NCBI GenBank assembly: GCA_943842245.1
Contig: CALTAJ010000002.1
Span: 124,001-188,000, forward strand
Direction: 5' to 3'
Source: an uncultured Flavobacteriaceae bacterium
GTDB lineage: Bacteria > Bacteroidota > Bacteroidia > Flavobacteriales > Flavobacteriaceae
Length of the DNA: 64,000 nt
Positions within the stretch are counted from its first letter, which is position 1. The number at the start of each line of letters is the position of its first letter. Positions 1 to 7,932 of this stretch are shown piece by piece. The position numbers and the translations under genes were made by a program. A model generated the notes under the pieces. It had not been told where the DNA came from. It did no database searches and was given only the letters and a program-made list of their open reading frames with translations.

Positions 1-1
1 T

Positions 2-238
2 CCTCCCATAGTACTCGATCCTATGGATCCCGGTATTGGGCATTTAATAGGTTTAATGTATCACAGAGCATGGACCTTAAAAGATATAGCTTCTAAGCTT
101 GATAGTAATATTGATAAAAAATTATTACTATCAATTGCAAAAAAACATTCAGAGGAAGGTTATGAGATTATGTTTAAAAGTGGTTATGGAGGTGAGCATT
201 GGCTTGCAACATTTGCCATATACAATTTCTCTAAGTAA
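2..238 (+). CDS. C-terminal part of a DUF2891 family protein (5' end outside window)
   Basis: The reading frame is open to the left edge of the window and reads PPIVLDPMDPGIGHLIGLMY before a conserved-looking tail with GGEHWLATFAIY near the stop. This pattern (a DP..D..IGHL.GL..RAW block and a terminal HWLA.FA motif) is what I recall for DUF2891, a family of uncharacterised bacterial proteins of about 330-360 residues, probably an alpha-helical toroid. Only the last 78 residues are present. An internal ATG at 23 exists but the coding frame clearly continues upstream of it. No catalytic function is known to me. The next gene is convergent, on the other strand. Confidence 0.6.
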   Translation, partial: PPIVLDPMDPGIGHLIGLMYHRAWTLKDIASKLDSNIDKKLLLSIAKKHSEEGYEIMFKSGYGGEHWLATFAIYNFSK

Positions 239-316
239 TCTACTTTCCTAATTAGCAATCTTTATTTTTAGAACGAAGCATAGATACAAACGCTCTAAGT
301 TTATGATTTTTTTAAT

Positions 317-1450
317 TTAATTAATCAATTGATCTTTTATAAATGCAACTTCTTTCTTTGAAAAAGGGCTTTTATCTTTTCTATAAATATCATGATGCCA
401 TATTTTTGGCATAGAATCATATTTTTTAATCCAGGAGATCCAAGGAAATATTGTATTAGTTTTTCCAGAAACAAATCCCCAATTTATTGCAGAGATTTGA
501 TTTGCTTTAAATATGGGCAGTATAGCCTCAAATGTACTTCCATTCTCTCTAGCAAGATATTCTGTACAAATTATAGGGCGATTGTAGTATTTAAGAGCTT
601 CAATTTTTTCTTGTGTAATTTTTGGACCGTTATAAGTGTGAAACGAAATTATATCAGAGTTTTTCACCATAAAACGCTCTAATGGTCTCAAGGCTTCTGG
701 AGTACCCCAAAGAGTATGATCACCTTTCCAAAGGCCAACAGTGAGTGGTTGAGAAGGATTGACTTCTCGAGCCCACTTCATTACTTTTTTTAACAAAGCA
801 TATGAAAAGATGTATTTATCTTTTACTTCAATTTTAGCTCGATCAGGTTGAATAGCAACATTATCAGGCTCATTGTAGAGATCCCATGCTATAACACGTT
901 CATCATTAGCAAAGTTTCTAATCACTCCTTTAATATAATTTTTCAATTCATCATGTCGAAGAGAATCTCCTAAAATTTCAGCACCAGGCGCCTGTACCCA
1001 TCCTGAATTATGAACAAAAGGAATAGGTTCAGGCTGTTTTCCTAATTTTGGTTGAGGATGCCAAACATCATCTAATAAAACAAACATTGTTTTAAGTTTA
1101 TGCACCTCAGATACTTTTAGATAAGCTTTTATGCGTTTTATAAATCCTATAGAATCTTGTTCCCATAAAAGATTATGGAGATATACTCGATGCATTTTCA
1201 TCCCTAATTCTGCAGACCATCCTAATTCACGGTCAATAGTTTCAAGATCAAATGTTTCCTTTTGAAAAAATTCCAATTGATTTATAGCCGAACTTGGATT
1301 AAAATTAGTACCCGCCATCCAACCATTTTCTTTATGCCATTCCCAAGCTCTCTCAACGGACCACCGTTCTCCACCATTATCTTTGTGTGAATTTTGGCAA
1401 TAAACAAATAAAGGAAAAATAATGAGTGATAGAAATGCTAAATTTTTCAT
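317..1450 (-). CDS. Secreted clan-A (GH5-like) glycoside hydrolase
   Basis: A 377-residue protein with a cleavable signal peptide (residues 1-19, hydrophobic core LAFLSLIIFPLFVYC), so it probably acts in the periplasm or outside the cell. The body looks like a TIM-barrel cellulase-type hydrolase. The acid/base glutamate is E194 in the YNEP motif at the end of strand 4, and the probable nucleophile is E297 in CTEY. Other barrel landmarks are HRVYLHNLLW (about 87-96) and SFHTYNGP (269-276). It is related to proteins often annotated as 1,4-beta-xylanase or cellulase. The substrate cannot be told from the sequence and no SusC/SusD pair lies beside it, so it is not in an obvious polysaccharide utilisation locus. 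No T9SS C-terminal domain is visible. Confidence 0.75.
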   Translation of the reverse strand: MKNLAFLSLIIFPLFVYCQNSHKDNGGERWSVERAWEWHKENGWMAGTNFNPSSAINQLEFFQKETFDLETIDRELGWSAELGMKMHRVYLHNLLWEQDSIGFIKRIKAYLKVSEVHKLKTMFVLLDDVWHPQPKLGKQPEPIPFVHNSGWVQAPGAEILGDSLRHDELKNYIKGVIRNFANDERVIAWDLYNEPDNVAIQPDRAKIEVKDKYIFSYALLKKVMKWAREVNPSQPLTVGLWKGDHTLWGTPEALRPLERFMVKNSDIISFHTYNGPKITQEKIEALKYYNRPIICTEYLARENGSTFEAILPIFKANQISAINWGFVSGKTNTIFPWISWIKKYDSMPKIWHHDIYRKDKSPFSKKEVAFIKDQLIN

Positions 1451-1500
1451 TATTTTTTTAAGTCGAATTAATTAATAATTTTTTTATATACAAAAGATAA

Positions 1501-1899
1501 TTATAAAAATTTATGAGTGAATTTTTTATTAGGTAGTGGACATTTTTCATGTTTACCAAACCAACGATAGCGATTCTTAGCTATATAACGATAAATACTA
1601 TTAGTTAATGATTTTGGAAGTAGATTGAAAATCAAAAAAAAATTAAAAAATCCTTTTAAACTCGTTAAAATTCTAAAAACAGCTTCAGCTTCAGCATGAT
1701 ATCCTTTTTCAAAATCCCAACTAATTATAGCATCTTTTTTGAGTATTGGACTTGGATTTTTATTGAAAAAATCAATTGCAAATTTACTTTCAAGTGAAGT
1801 AAATTTAAAACGATTTTCTTTATCCCATTGACAAAGTTTTTGAATCCAATAATTACAAAGCACACAAGGGCCATCGTAAAAAATGATTAGGGATTTCAT
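1501..1899 (-). CDS. DCC family protein (DUF393), thiol-disulfide oxidoreductase-like
   Basis: A 132-residue protein starting with the family signature: D9-G10-P11-C12-V-L-C15 right after a short beta strand. DUF393/DCC proteins have a thioredoxin-like fold and are predicted to be redox proteins, but no substrate is established. The C-terminal half (YRYIAKNRYRWFGKHEKCPLP) carries the RYRWFGK..CP stretch common in flavobacterial members. Its ATG overlaps the mutS2 stop codon in an ATGA arrangement (1896-1899), so the two are very likely translationally coupled and co-transcribed from the mutS2 promoter. Confidence 0.8.
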   Translation of the reverse strand: MKSLIIFYDGPCVLCNYWIQKLCQWDKENRFKFTSLESKFAIDFFNKNPSPILKKDAIISWDFEKGYHAEAEAVFRILTSLKGFFNFFLIFNLLPKSLTNSIYRYIAKNRYRWFGKHEKCPLPNKKFTHKFL

Positions 1900-4073
1900 T
1901 TGATTGTTTTTTCCGATTCGACAAATTCTAAAAGTCCAATATTAATTTGAGTTGTAAAGATACCATAGTTGACAATAACTTTATTCTTTTCAATTGAATC
2001 TATACTTCCCACTGATCTACCATCAAACATTCGGACACGATCTCCAACTTTTAGTTTTATTTTTGGTTTAGCTGGAGACTCTTTTTGTTTAGATTTTTTC
2101 TTTTTTTCTTTTCGAACTACAACTAATTCTTTTTTTACCTCCTCATTAAGCCTCTTCTTTTTTTCTCGCTCTTTTTTCGCCAATATAGAATTTTTACGCT
2201 TTCGTTTAGCGTTTTCACTTTCTACTAATTTTAATAGCTCAGAAATTAATGGACGTTTTTTATTATTTTCAAAAAAACGCTCTGCTATTTCATTAAGCTT
2301 ATTTCCTAGAACAATCATTTTTTGATTATAATCAAACAACTCTTGATAATTAATAAGTTTACTCTTTAACTTTATGTTTATCTCTGCCATGCGATCACTT
2401 TCAGCGGCAGCTATTGTTTCCTTTTCTTTAAGTGATTCACCTGTTTTCATTATCGCAGAGCGCTCCTTTTGAAGCTTTGCAATAGTAGCGTCAAAGCGTA
2501 CTTTACCTCGCTCTATTTTCTTTTTGGCACGATTGATTAAATTGAAGGGCAAACCATTTTTTTGAGCTACCTCGAAGGTGAATGAGCTTCCTGCCTCACC
2601 CATAATAAGTTTAAAAACAGGTTCCAGGGTTTTATTATTAAACTGCATATTTGCATTGACCATTGCAGGCATTTCATTTGCTAAAGCTTTCAGATTGGAA
2701 TAATGAGTAGTAATAAGTCCAAAAGCTTTTCGCTCATAAAAATTCTCCAACATTACTTCTGCTAATGCACCACCAAGTTCAGGATCAGAGCCTGTTCCAA
2801 ATTCGTCTATAAGAAAAAGAGTGTTTTCACTGCACTTTCTCAAAAAATACTTCATGTTTTTCAGTCGATACGAGTAGGTGCTCAAATGGTTTTCTATGGA
2901 TTGATTGTCACCAATATCAGTGAGAATTTGTTTAAAGAGTGTTGCCTTTGACTTTTCGTGTACTGGAATTAACATTCCAGTTTGGAGCATTAGTTGTAAT
3001 AGACCTATTGTTTTTAGGGTAATACTCTTTCCTCCAGCATTAGGCCCTGAGATTACTACTATTCTATTTTCAGAATCTAGATGTATGTCTTGTGGATGAG
3101 TTAGCTTTTTTTCCAATTTATGAGCTTGCAACAATAAAGGATGATAAGCTTTGGTATATGAAATTTGTCTTTCATTACTTGTGATTTCTGGAAGTAAACC
3201 TCCTATTTCTTTAGCATAAGTTGCTTTTGCATGTGTAACATCCATTTCCAATAAAAAAGCATGCTGCAGTTCAAGGTAGGGTAGGTAGGGCCTAAAAAAA
3301 TCAGTAAGTTGACTAAGTATTTTCTTTATTTCTTCTCCTTCTTCAAATTCCAAGTTTTGCAGTTCACGGGTCTGAGTATTTGTTGCTTCAGGTTCAATAA
3401 AAACTATACTTCCCGTTTTAGAGCTTCCCATAATAGCACCTTTTACTTTTCGACGATACATTGCCTTGACTGCCAAAACTCGACGATTTTCAATAACAGA
3501 CTCCCGAATATCATCTAAGTAATCTGCATTACTGAACTGACTTAACGATTTATTAAAACTTCTGCTAATTTTACCTCTTAAACGCTGCATCTGTTTTCTT
3601 ATGGTATACAGTATATCAGAAGCGTCATCACGCACTTCACCAAATCTGTCTATGACTCCATCAACAGTTGGATTGATGTGTTTTTCTTCATACAACTGTC
3701 TCACTAAAATAATTAGATTTGGGTAATAGCTTTTAAACTTGTTTAAAAATCTAAATAACGTATTGGTTGTTTCAGTGTTCCGTGCTAAGTTTCGAAAAGC
3801 ATCCAATTCCAGTACACTATTTTCGATTTTTAGCAATCGAAAGTATGCAGAAATATCATGAAATTCATGGTTTGGAATCCGGTTTTCATTATCAAAAGAG
3901 GCGCAATACTCCGAAGTCATCTTAAGCTTATTGGAAATCTCTTCTATATCTGACTTTGGTTTTAATCCGAGAACAACTTTTTTTCCCATCGGAGTGATCG
4001 CAAAAGCAGAACACTGCTTTAGGACTTCATCGTACTCTAGATCATCTAGAGATTTATCGGGAATACTCACCAT
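1896..4073 (-). CDS. mutS2: MutS2-type DNA-binding ATPase (no Smr domain)
   Basis: A 725-residue MutS family ATPase. The order is an N-terminal helical core domain, Walker A G-P-N-A-G-G-K-S at 343-350, Walker B with D423-E424 in LIDEFGTGSD, and the ITTHYSNLK switch motif. There is then a highly charged coiled-coil segment (about residues 500-660, many K/E) and a short beta domain with KLKVGDRVRMFDGRS. MutS2 proteins of Firmicutes end in an Smr nuclease domain of about 80 residues; nothing like it is present here. MutS2 acts on branched DNA or collided ribosomes rather than in mismatch repair, so the role in this organism is uncertain. A consensus promoter lies 23 nt upstream of the ATG. Confidence 0.85.
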   Translation of the reverse strand: MVSIPDKSLDDLEYDEVLKQCSAFAITPMGKKVVLGLKPKSDIEEISNKLKMTSEYCASFDNENRIPNHEFHDISAYFRLLKIENSVLELDAFRNLARNTETTNTLFRFLNKFKSYYPNLIILVRQLYEEKHINPTVDGVIDRFGEVRDDASDILYTIRKQMQRLRGKISRSFNKSLSQFSNADYLDDIRESVIENRRVLAVKAMYRRKVKGAIMGSSKTGSIVFIEPEATNTQTRELQNLEFEEGEEIKKILSQLTDFFRPYLPYLELQHAFLLEMDVTHAKATYAKEIGGLLPEITSNERQISYTKAYHPLLLQAHKLEKKLTHPQDIHLDSENRIVVISGPNAGGKSITLKTIGLLQLMLQTGMLIPVHEKSKATLFKQILTDIGDNQSIENHLSTYSYRLKNMKYFLRKCSENTLFLIDEFGTGSDPELGGALAEVMLENFYERKAFGLITTHYSNLKALANEMPAMVNANMQFNNKTLEPVFKLIMGEAGSSFTFEVAQKNGLPFNLINRAKKKIERGKVRFDATIAKLQKERSAIMKTGESLKEKETIAAAESDRMAEINIKLKSKLINYQELFDYNQKMIVLGNKLNEIAERFFENNKKRPLISELLKLVESENAKRKRKNSILAKKEREKKKRLNEEVKKELVVVRKEKKKKSKQKESPAKPKIKLKVGDRVRMFDGRSVGSIDSIEKNKVIVNYGIFTTQINIGLLEFVESEKTIK

Positions 4074-4096
4074 GGTTTTTTCATAACTTTACCCTG

Positions 4097-4125
4097 CAAA
4101 AGTAATAAAAACGTGGAGGTACAAA
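4097..4125 (-). promoter_or_regulatory. mutS2 promoter, Bacteroidota consensus
   Basis: On the minus strand TACTTTTG (4104-4097) matches the -7 box TAnnTTTG and TTTG (4125-4122) matches the -33 box, with 17 bp between them. The ATG of mutS2 lies 23 nt downstream. The -33 box sits inside the first codons of the divergent ung gene, so the two start regions overlap. Confidence 0.65.
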
Positions 4126-4781
4126 TGCATACAAGTTGGGAAAAGGTTTTACAATCGGAATTCAATAGTCCTTATTTTAATAATTTGGTTGCTTTTGTAA
4201 AAGAAGACTACAGAACCACAAAATGTTTCCCTAAGGGCTCTCAAATTTTCAATGCCTTTGACAGTTGCCCTTTTGATCAAGTAAAAGTTATTATTTTAGG
4301 ACAAGATCCGTATCACGGTCAGGGTCAGGCTGACGGACTTTGTTTTTCGGTTCCAAAAGATTTACCGCATCCTCCCTCTTTAAAGAATATTTTTAAAGAA
4401 ATTGAAGTTGATTTGAATTTACCTGTTCCACAAAGTGGAAGCCTTCAAGGGTGGGCAAAGCAAGGTGTATTTCTTCTAAATTCGACCTTGACAGTACGCT
4501 CAAATCAAGCGGGTAGTCATCAGGATAAAGGTTGGGAGCAATTTACAGACAATGTTATTAAAAAACTTTCAAAAGAGATTGAAGGTTTAGTATTTATGTT
4601 ATGGGGAGGCTTTGCTAAGCAAAAAATAAAATTTATAGATATGGAAAAACATCTTGTACTTACCAGTGGACATCCATCTCCCTTAAGTGCAAATCGAGGG
4701 TACTGGTTTGGTAATAAACACTTTAGTCAATGTAATGCCTATTTAAAGAGTTTAGACAAGGCACCAATTCAATGGGGGTAA
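4113..4781 (+). CDS. ung: Uracil-DNA glycosylase
   Basis: Family 1 UDG, 222 residues, which removes uracil from DNA in base excision repair. The water-activating loop is G63-Q-D65-P-Y-H68, followed by GQADGLCFS. The uracil-binding strand includes LLNSTLTV (121-128) and the DNA-intercalation loop is H187-P-S-P-L-S. Length is typical. I chose the GTG at 4113 because relatives I recall have M-x-V-x-x-x-x-S-W at the N-terminus, which this start reproduces. The alternative ATG at 4125 has GGAGGT four bases upstream, one of the few Shine-Dalgarno-like sequences in the window, so that start is possible. Divergent from mutS2 and convergent with the SUI1-like gene 6 bp downstream. Confidence 0.93.
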   Translation: MEVQMHTSWEKVLQSEFNSPYFNNLVAFVKEDYRTTKCFPKGSQIFNAFDSCPFDQVKVIILGQDPYHGQGQADGLCFSVPKDLPHPPSLKNIFKEIEVDLNLPVPQSGSLQGWAKQGVFLLNSTLTVRSNQAGSHQDKGWEQFTDNVIKKLSKEIEGLVFMLWGGFAKQKIKFIDMEKHLVLTSGHPSPLSANRGYWFGNKHFSQCNAYLKSLDKAPIQWG

Positions 4782-4787
4782 ACGTCC

Positions 4788-5129
4788 TTATCCTCCTATC
4801 CGCTTTACTTTATGACCCATATTGGATAGAACTCTTATCAACTGCTCACGAAAATTACCTTGAATGATAATTTCCCGATCCTTAATACTGCCACCTACAC
4901 CTATAGACTGCTTAAGCTTTTTTGCAAGTGCTTTAAAATCCTCATTACTACCTTCAAAACCTTTGATCAGGGTAACCGTCTTACCAGCTCGACCTTTATT
5001 GCTAAAATGAGCTTCTAACTCTTGAGATTGGGATTCAGGTTCTGAATCAGGTCGGGGAGTGGGTTCTGGGGCTAATTTTTCAAAATCAATTTTAGCAAGC
5101 TCTTCTAAACTGTTTAATTTTTTAGACAT
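4788..5129 (-). CDS. eIF1/SUI1-like translation factor (YciH type)
   Basis: A 113-residue protein. The first 50 residues are a low-complexity, P/E/S-rich linker. The rest is a compact SUI1 domain: RAGKTVTLIKGFEGSNEDF, then the LKQSIGVGGSIKDREIIIQG block and the terminal GHKVKRIGG, which are the hallmarks of bacterial YciH and eukaryotic eIF1. Bacterial members bind the small ribosomal subunit and are thought to affect start-codon fidelity, but they are dispensable where tested. It is a single gene, convergent with ung. Confidence 0.85.
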   Translation of the reverse strand: MSKKLNSLEELAKIDFEKLAPEPTPRPDSEPESQSQELEAHFSNKGRAGKTVTLIKGFEGSNEDFKALAKKLKQSIGVGGSIKDREIIIQGNFREQLIRVLSNMGHKVKRIGG

Positions 5130-5168
5130 AAGGGATTGATTATAAATGCTAAAATAGTAATTTAGGAT

Positions 5169-5750
5169 ATGTATATCCGACTTTTTACTCTCTTTGTATT
5201 TACTTTTTCACTCCAAACTATGGCTCAAGATTATCCTTTTTCCTCAATTCCACAAGCCCCTAAAAACTTCAGCGCTAGTAATTCAATTTGTAGAATGATA
5301 CAAGGTTTAGGCTTTCGATATCATTGGGCAACAGACGGACTTAGAGCTGAAGATTTAGAATACCGCCCTTCTGACGAAGCTCAAAGTACTTTGGGCACCA
5401 TCCAGCATATTTACAGCTTAAGTATAACCATTTTAAACGCTGCAAAAAATAAAGTGTCTGAGGGTCCTAGACCTATTCCACCAGATAGGCTAGACGAATT
5501 AAGAAGGGCTACTTTAGATTATCTTCAAGAGTCTGCCGAATTATTTTTGAATTTCAATGAAGATGAATTATATGAACTAAATATCATTTTCGAAAGAGGA
5601 GGGAAGCAATCAAAATTCCCAATCTGGAATTTAATCAATGGTCCAATATCAGATGCCTTGTACCATACTGGTCAGGTGGTTAGTTTTAGACGTACTTCTG
5701 GAAATCCTATCTCCAAAGGGGTTAATGTTTTTTTAGGGGTTAAAAATTAG
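5169..5750 (+). CDS. Secreted DinB-like family protein
   Basis: 193 residues with a signal peptide (about 1-19, ending TMAQ), so exported. The mature part looks like the DinB four-helix-bundle superfamily. The helices HWATDGL, GTIQHIYSLSITIL and ISDALYHTGQVVSFRR place histidines at the usual three metal-binding positions (in FRYHWATDGL, TIQHIYSL and ALYHTGQV). DinB-like proteins are putative metal-dependent transferases or hydrolases; no substrate can be assigned. The 3' end overlaps the stop codon of the opposite-strand microprotein gene by 3-4 bp. Confidence 0.7.
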   Translation: MYIRLFTLFVFTFSLQTMAQDYPFSSIPQAPKNFSASNSICRMIQGLGFRYHWATDGLRAEDLEYRPSDEAQSTLGTIQHIYSLSITILNAAKNKVSEGPRPIPPDRLDELRRATLDYLQESAELFLNFNEDELYELNIIFERGGKQSKFPIWNLINGPISDALYHTGQVVSFRRTSGNPISKGVNVFLGVKN

Positions 5751-5854
5751 TTGTCCCTTTCTTCGAAGTCTTCCTTTTTCTCGTTTTCTAGTTTTTGATT
5801 AATAAGGTAGATTCCGATTATAGCTGCAACGGTAAAAAGTATTAATTCAATCAT
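5747..5854 (-). CDS. 35-residue single-span membrane microprotein
   Basis: This short frame encodes MIELILFTVAAIIGIYLINQ followed by a charged tail KLENEKKEDFEERDN. The first 18 residues form one strong transmembrane helix and the tail is cytoplasmic-type (K/E rich). Its ATG overlaps the TGA of the YbjQ-like gene in an ATGA junction, the classical arrangement for translational coupling, which argues that it is a real gene and not a chance frame. Its TAA lies inside the end of the convergent DinB-like gene. It is the last member of the DUF2911-amidohydrolase-YbjQ operon. I do not recognise a family; function unknown. Confidence 0.6.
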   Translation of the reverse strand: MIELILFTVAAIIGIYLINQKLENEKKEDFEERDN

Positions 5855-6168
5855 TTTTTAATAATTACTGCGGTACCATAGGCGAGTATTTCCGAACAGC
5901 CCTGCATTACCATTGAGGTGGTTAAGCGAACATTGACAACCGCATTAGCACCAAGCTGTTGAGCATCTTCTTGCATGCGCTGGAGTGCCTGCTCTCGAGA
6001 CTGTGCTTGAAGCTTTGTGTATTCTGAAATTTCACCACCGATAAGATTTTTTAATCCTGCGAAAATATCTTGTCCTACGTTTCGGGCTCTAACAGTACTT
6101 CCTCTTGCAATACCAAGGGTTTCTAGTATTTCTTTATTGGTGATAGTAGGAGTGGTAACAAGTATCAT
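5851..6168 (-). CDS. YbjQ/UPF0145 family protein (putative heavy-metal-binding domain)
   Basis: 105 residues, the full length of the UPF0145 (DUF74) family. Visible signatures are VTTPTITNKEILETLG at the N-terminus, the central GGEISEYTKLQAQSREQAL, and the ALQRMQEDAQQLGANAVVNVRL block, with MQGCSEILAYGTAV at the C-terminus. Family members form small pentamers. A metal-binding role has been proposed but the biological role is not known. It follows the amidohydrolase gene after 3 bp and overlaps the downstream microprotein gene by 4 bp, so it is a middle gene of an operon. Confidence 0.85.
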   Translation of the reverse strand: MILVTTPTITNKEILETLGIARGSTVRARNVGQDIFAGLKNLIGGEISEYTKLQAQSREQALQRMQEDAQQLGANAVVNVRLTTSMVMQGCSEILAYGTAVIIKK

Positions 6169-6171
6169 AAA

Positions 6172-7305
6172 TTAGTTTTTAAATAGAGATTGATTAATGG
6201 ATGGAAATAAATTTAAAGCATTTTTATAGTATAGTTTTTGCAAAACAGAATCAGGTAGTGCCAGACCATACATTTTCCAATGGGCATGACGCTTGCGGTA
6301 ATAGTCAAAATATTCATCATCTGTCTCCAATACCCTAAAATATGTATGGTATTCACTTACTTTGTAACTGTCTTTTCCAAATAGAATTCGGTCTTGATAG
6401 TCGATGAAAAAGCTTCTAGCTCGTTTTGGTTGACGTCCCAATTCTGCTAATACCGCTCCAATTTCAGTCATAACGTTAGGGTAGGTATCTAAATGAGTTT
6501 CTAAACGGTCCAAATCATTTCCCATCCAACCCAGATGGGCATTGATAAAAGTTGTATTTGGATGTTTTTTAAATATATCGTGCTGCTCAGCCAGGACTTC
6601 TTCAAAAGAGGGATTAATTGCTGGATCTCTATAGCGATTGGGTTTTTGACGTAACTCTAACCAACGTTCATTGAACTTATCCTTGGGTTTCCAAAAAGAT
6701 TCAGGCTCTGCTGAGTGAATCAGTACAGGTATATTGTTATCTCCACAAGCTTTCCATATTGGATCGAGTCGTAGGTCGTTTACAGCAATTCGATTGCCAT
6801 TTAAATCTCTACTGGTTAAACCTAATGTTTTATAAACCTTAAGACCCATTACTCCAGCAGCATATGCAGAATCAATTAAAGCAACTTGTTTTTCTTCAAA
6901 ATTAATATCATCAATACTTTCAAAATCAATATTTAAAAATAATCCAAAACGAGTAGGTGCATTTTTTTTTATATTTTCTAGTGATTTTTTTAAATATAAG
7001 CCTCTAAATCCACTAAGATTAATCATAAACCCCATATTTAAACTGTCCATCTCTTTTACCAATTTATTTAAGTCTTTGATTGGCATGTCAAATTGATGAT
7101 TATGGACATCAATAAATGAGTATTTAGCTTTTTTAATTGGGGTTTCCTTTATAATCAATGTTGATTTAGGATTGTATTCCTCAATATCCATGAGATTATC
7201 TTTTTCTTGAATCTTGTCAATTATATAATAGATGATTCCCCCAATAAAGAGGATTGAAAAAACAATTTTTAAGAGGATAAATAGTTGAGAGAAAAATTTT
7301 CGCAT
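6172..7305 (-). CDS. Membrane-anchored amidohydrolase-2-type metal hydrolase
   Basis: 377 residues with one N-terminal transmembrane segment (about 7-27), probably a signal anchor leaving a TIM-barrel domain outside the inner membrane. Metal-site motifs of the amidohydrolase superfamily are visible: FIDVHNH at strand 1, PVLIHSAEP, FINAHLGW with the DLDRL helix, and ILFGKDSY near the end. The substrate is unknown; the family includes decarboxylases and lactone hydrolases. The TGA of the upstream DUF2911 gene and this ATG overlap in TGATG, so I use the ATG at 7305 rather than the TTG one codon earlier. Confidence 0.75.
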   Translation of the reverse strand: MRKFFSQLFILLKIVFSILFIGGIIYYIIDKIQEKDNLMDIEEYNPKSTLIIKETPIKKAKYSFIDVHNHQFDMPIKDLNKLVKEMDSLNMGFMINLSGFRGLYLKKSLENIKKNAPTRFGLFLNIDFESIDDINFEEKQVALIDSAYAAGVMGLKVYKTLGLTSRDLNGNRIAVNDLRLDPIWKACGDNNIPVLIHSAEPESFWKPKDKFNERWLELRQKPNRYRDPAINPSFEEVLAEQHDIFKKHPNTTFINAHLGWMGNDLDRLETHLDTYPNVMTEIGAVLAELGRQPKRARSFFIDYQDRILFGKDSYKVSEYHTYFRVLETDDEYFDYYRKRHAHWKMYGLALPDSVLQKLYYKNALNLFPSINQSLFKN

Positions 7306-7838
7306 CAATTAATAGGTATAACAACTTTAGTCTTATCCCAACGCATTCTCAGTGATGATTCTACAAAATCGATTGTAAATTGCTCAAGAGATTTATCTAA
7401 TTTTTGAACGGGAAGATTTATTTTCATTAAAATACCTTTAGAATCAGGCTCAGAAAAACTTATTCTTCCAGTTTTTTCATGAACAATAACTACCCAATTT
7501 TCAGCATACGGATAAGCATATAAACCATAAGTACCCTTAGGGAGACTACGTCCAGCGAAATTTAAATCTTGATTTGTTGTAATTTTCGTAGTTAAATTCG
7601 CTCCTAAACGCCAGTAGTAACCATAAGGAACTAAAGCACCATTATCGAGCTCTCCAAAAATAAGACGTTCATTTTTATAAGGTTGGTAGTATTGTACACT
7701 TATTTCTTTTTCATCTGTTTTAAATTCTACCAAATCTTTTGGACTTTTAGGATTTATAAACAAATTATAAGCTAAAAATGAACCAGTTAAAATTACAAGA
7801 CTTAATAAAACACCAATAATTATTTTAAAAACTTTCAT
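7305..7838 (-). CDS. DUF2911 family protein with N-terminal membrane anchor
   Basis: 177 residues: a hydrophobic anchor at residues 5-28, then a beta-rich domain with the DUF2911 signature. The signature includes YYWRLGANLTTKITTNQDLNF in fragments (YYWRLGAN, TKITTN), the LPKGTYGLYAYP hairpin and W-V-V-I-V-H-E. DUF2911 is common in Bacteroidota secreted proteins and has no assigned activity. It is the first gene of a four-gene operon with the amidohydrolase, YbjQ-like protein and microprotein. No consensus -7 box was found in the 94 bp upstream. Confidence 0.75.
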   Translation of the reverse strand: MKVFKIIIGVLLSLVILTGSFLAYNLFINPKSPKDLVEFKTDEKEISVQYYQPYKNERLIFGELDNGALVPYGYYWRLGANLTTKITTNQDLNFAGRSLPKGTYGLYAYPYAENWVVIVHEKTGRISFSEPDSKGILMKINLPVQKLDKSLEQFTIDFVESSLRMRWDKTKVVIPIN

Positions 7839-7932
7839 ATAGATAGAGGAGATTTGATTTATTTGATAGAATAGTTAGTTATCTTAATACTTTCTATTTT
7901 ACATAACATAAATTATAGTTTATATTATTAAT

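Noticed and set aside
1969-2325. Long open frame on the plus strand opposite mutS2
   Set aside because: It is F/S-rich antisense of the K/E-rich coiled-coil region of mutS2, has no recognisable domain and no promoter or coupling; a mirror of the real gene.
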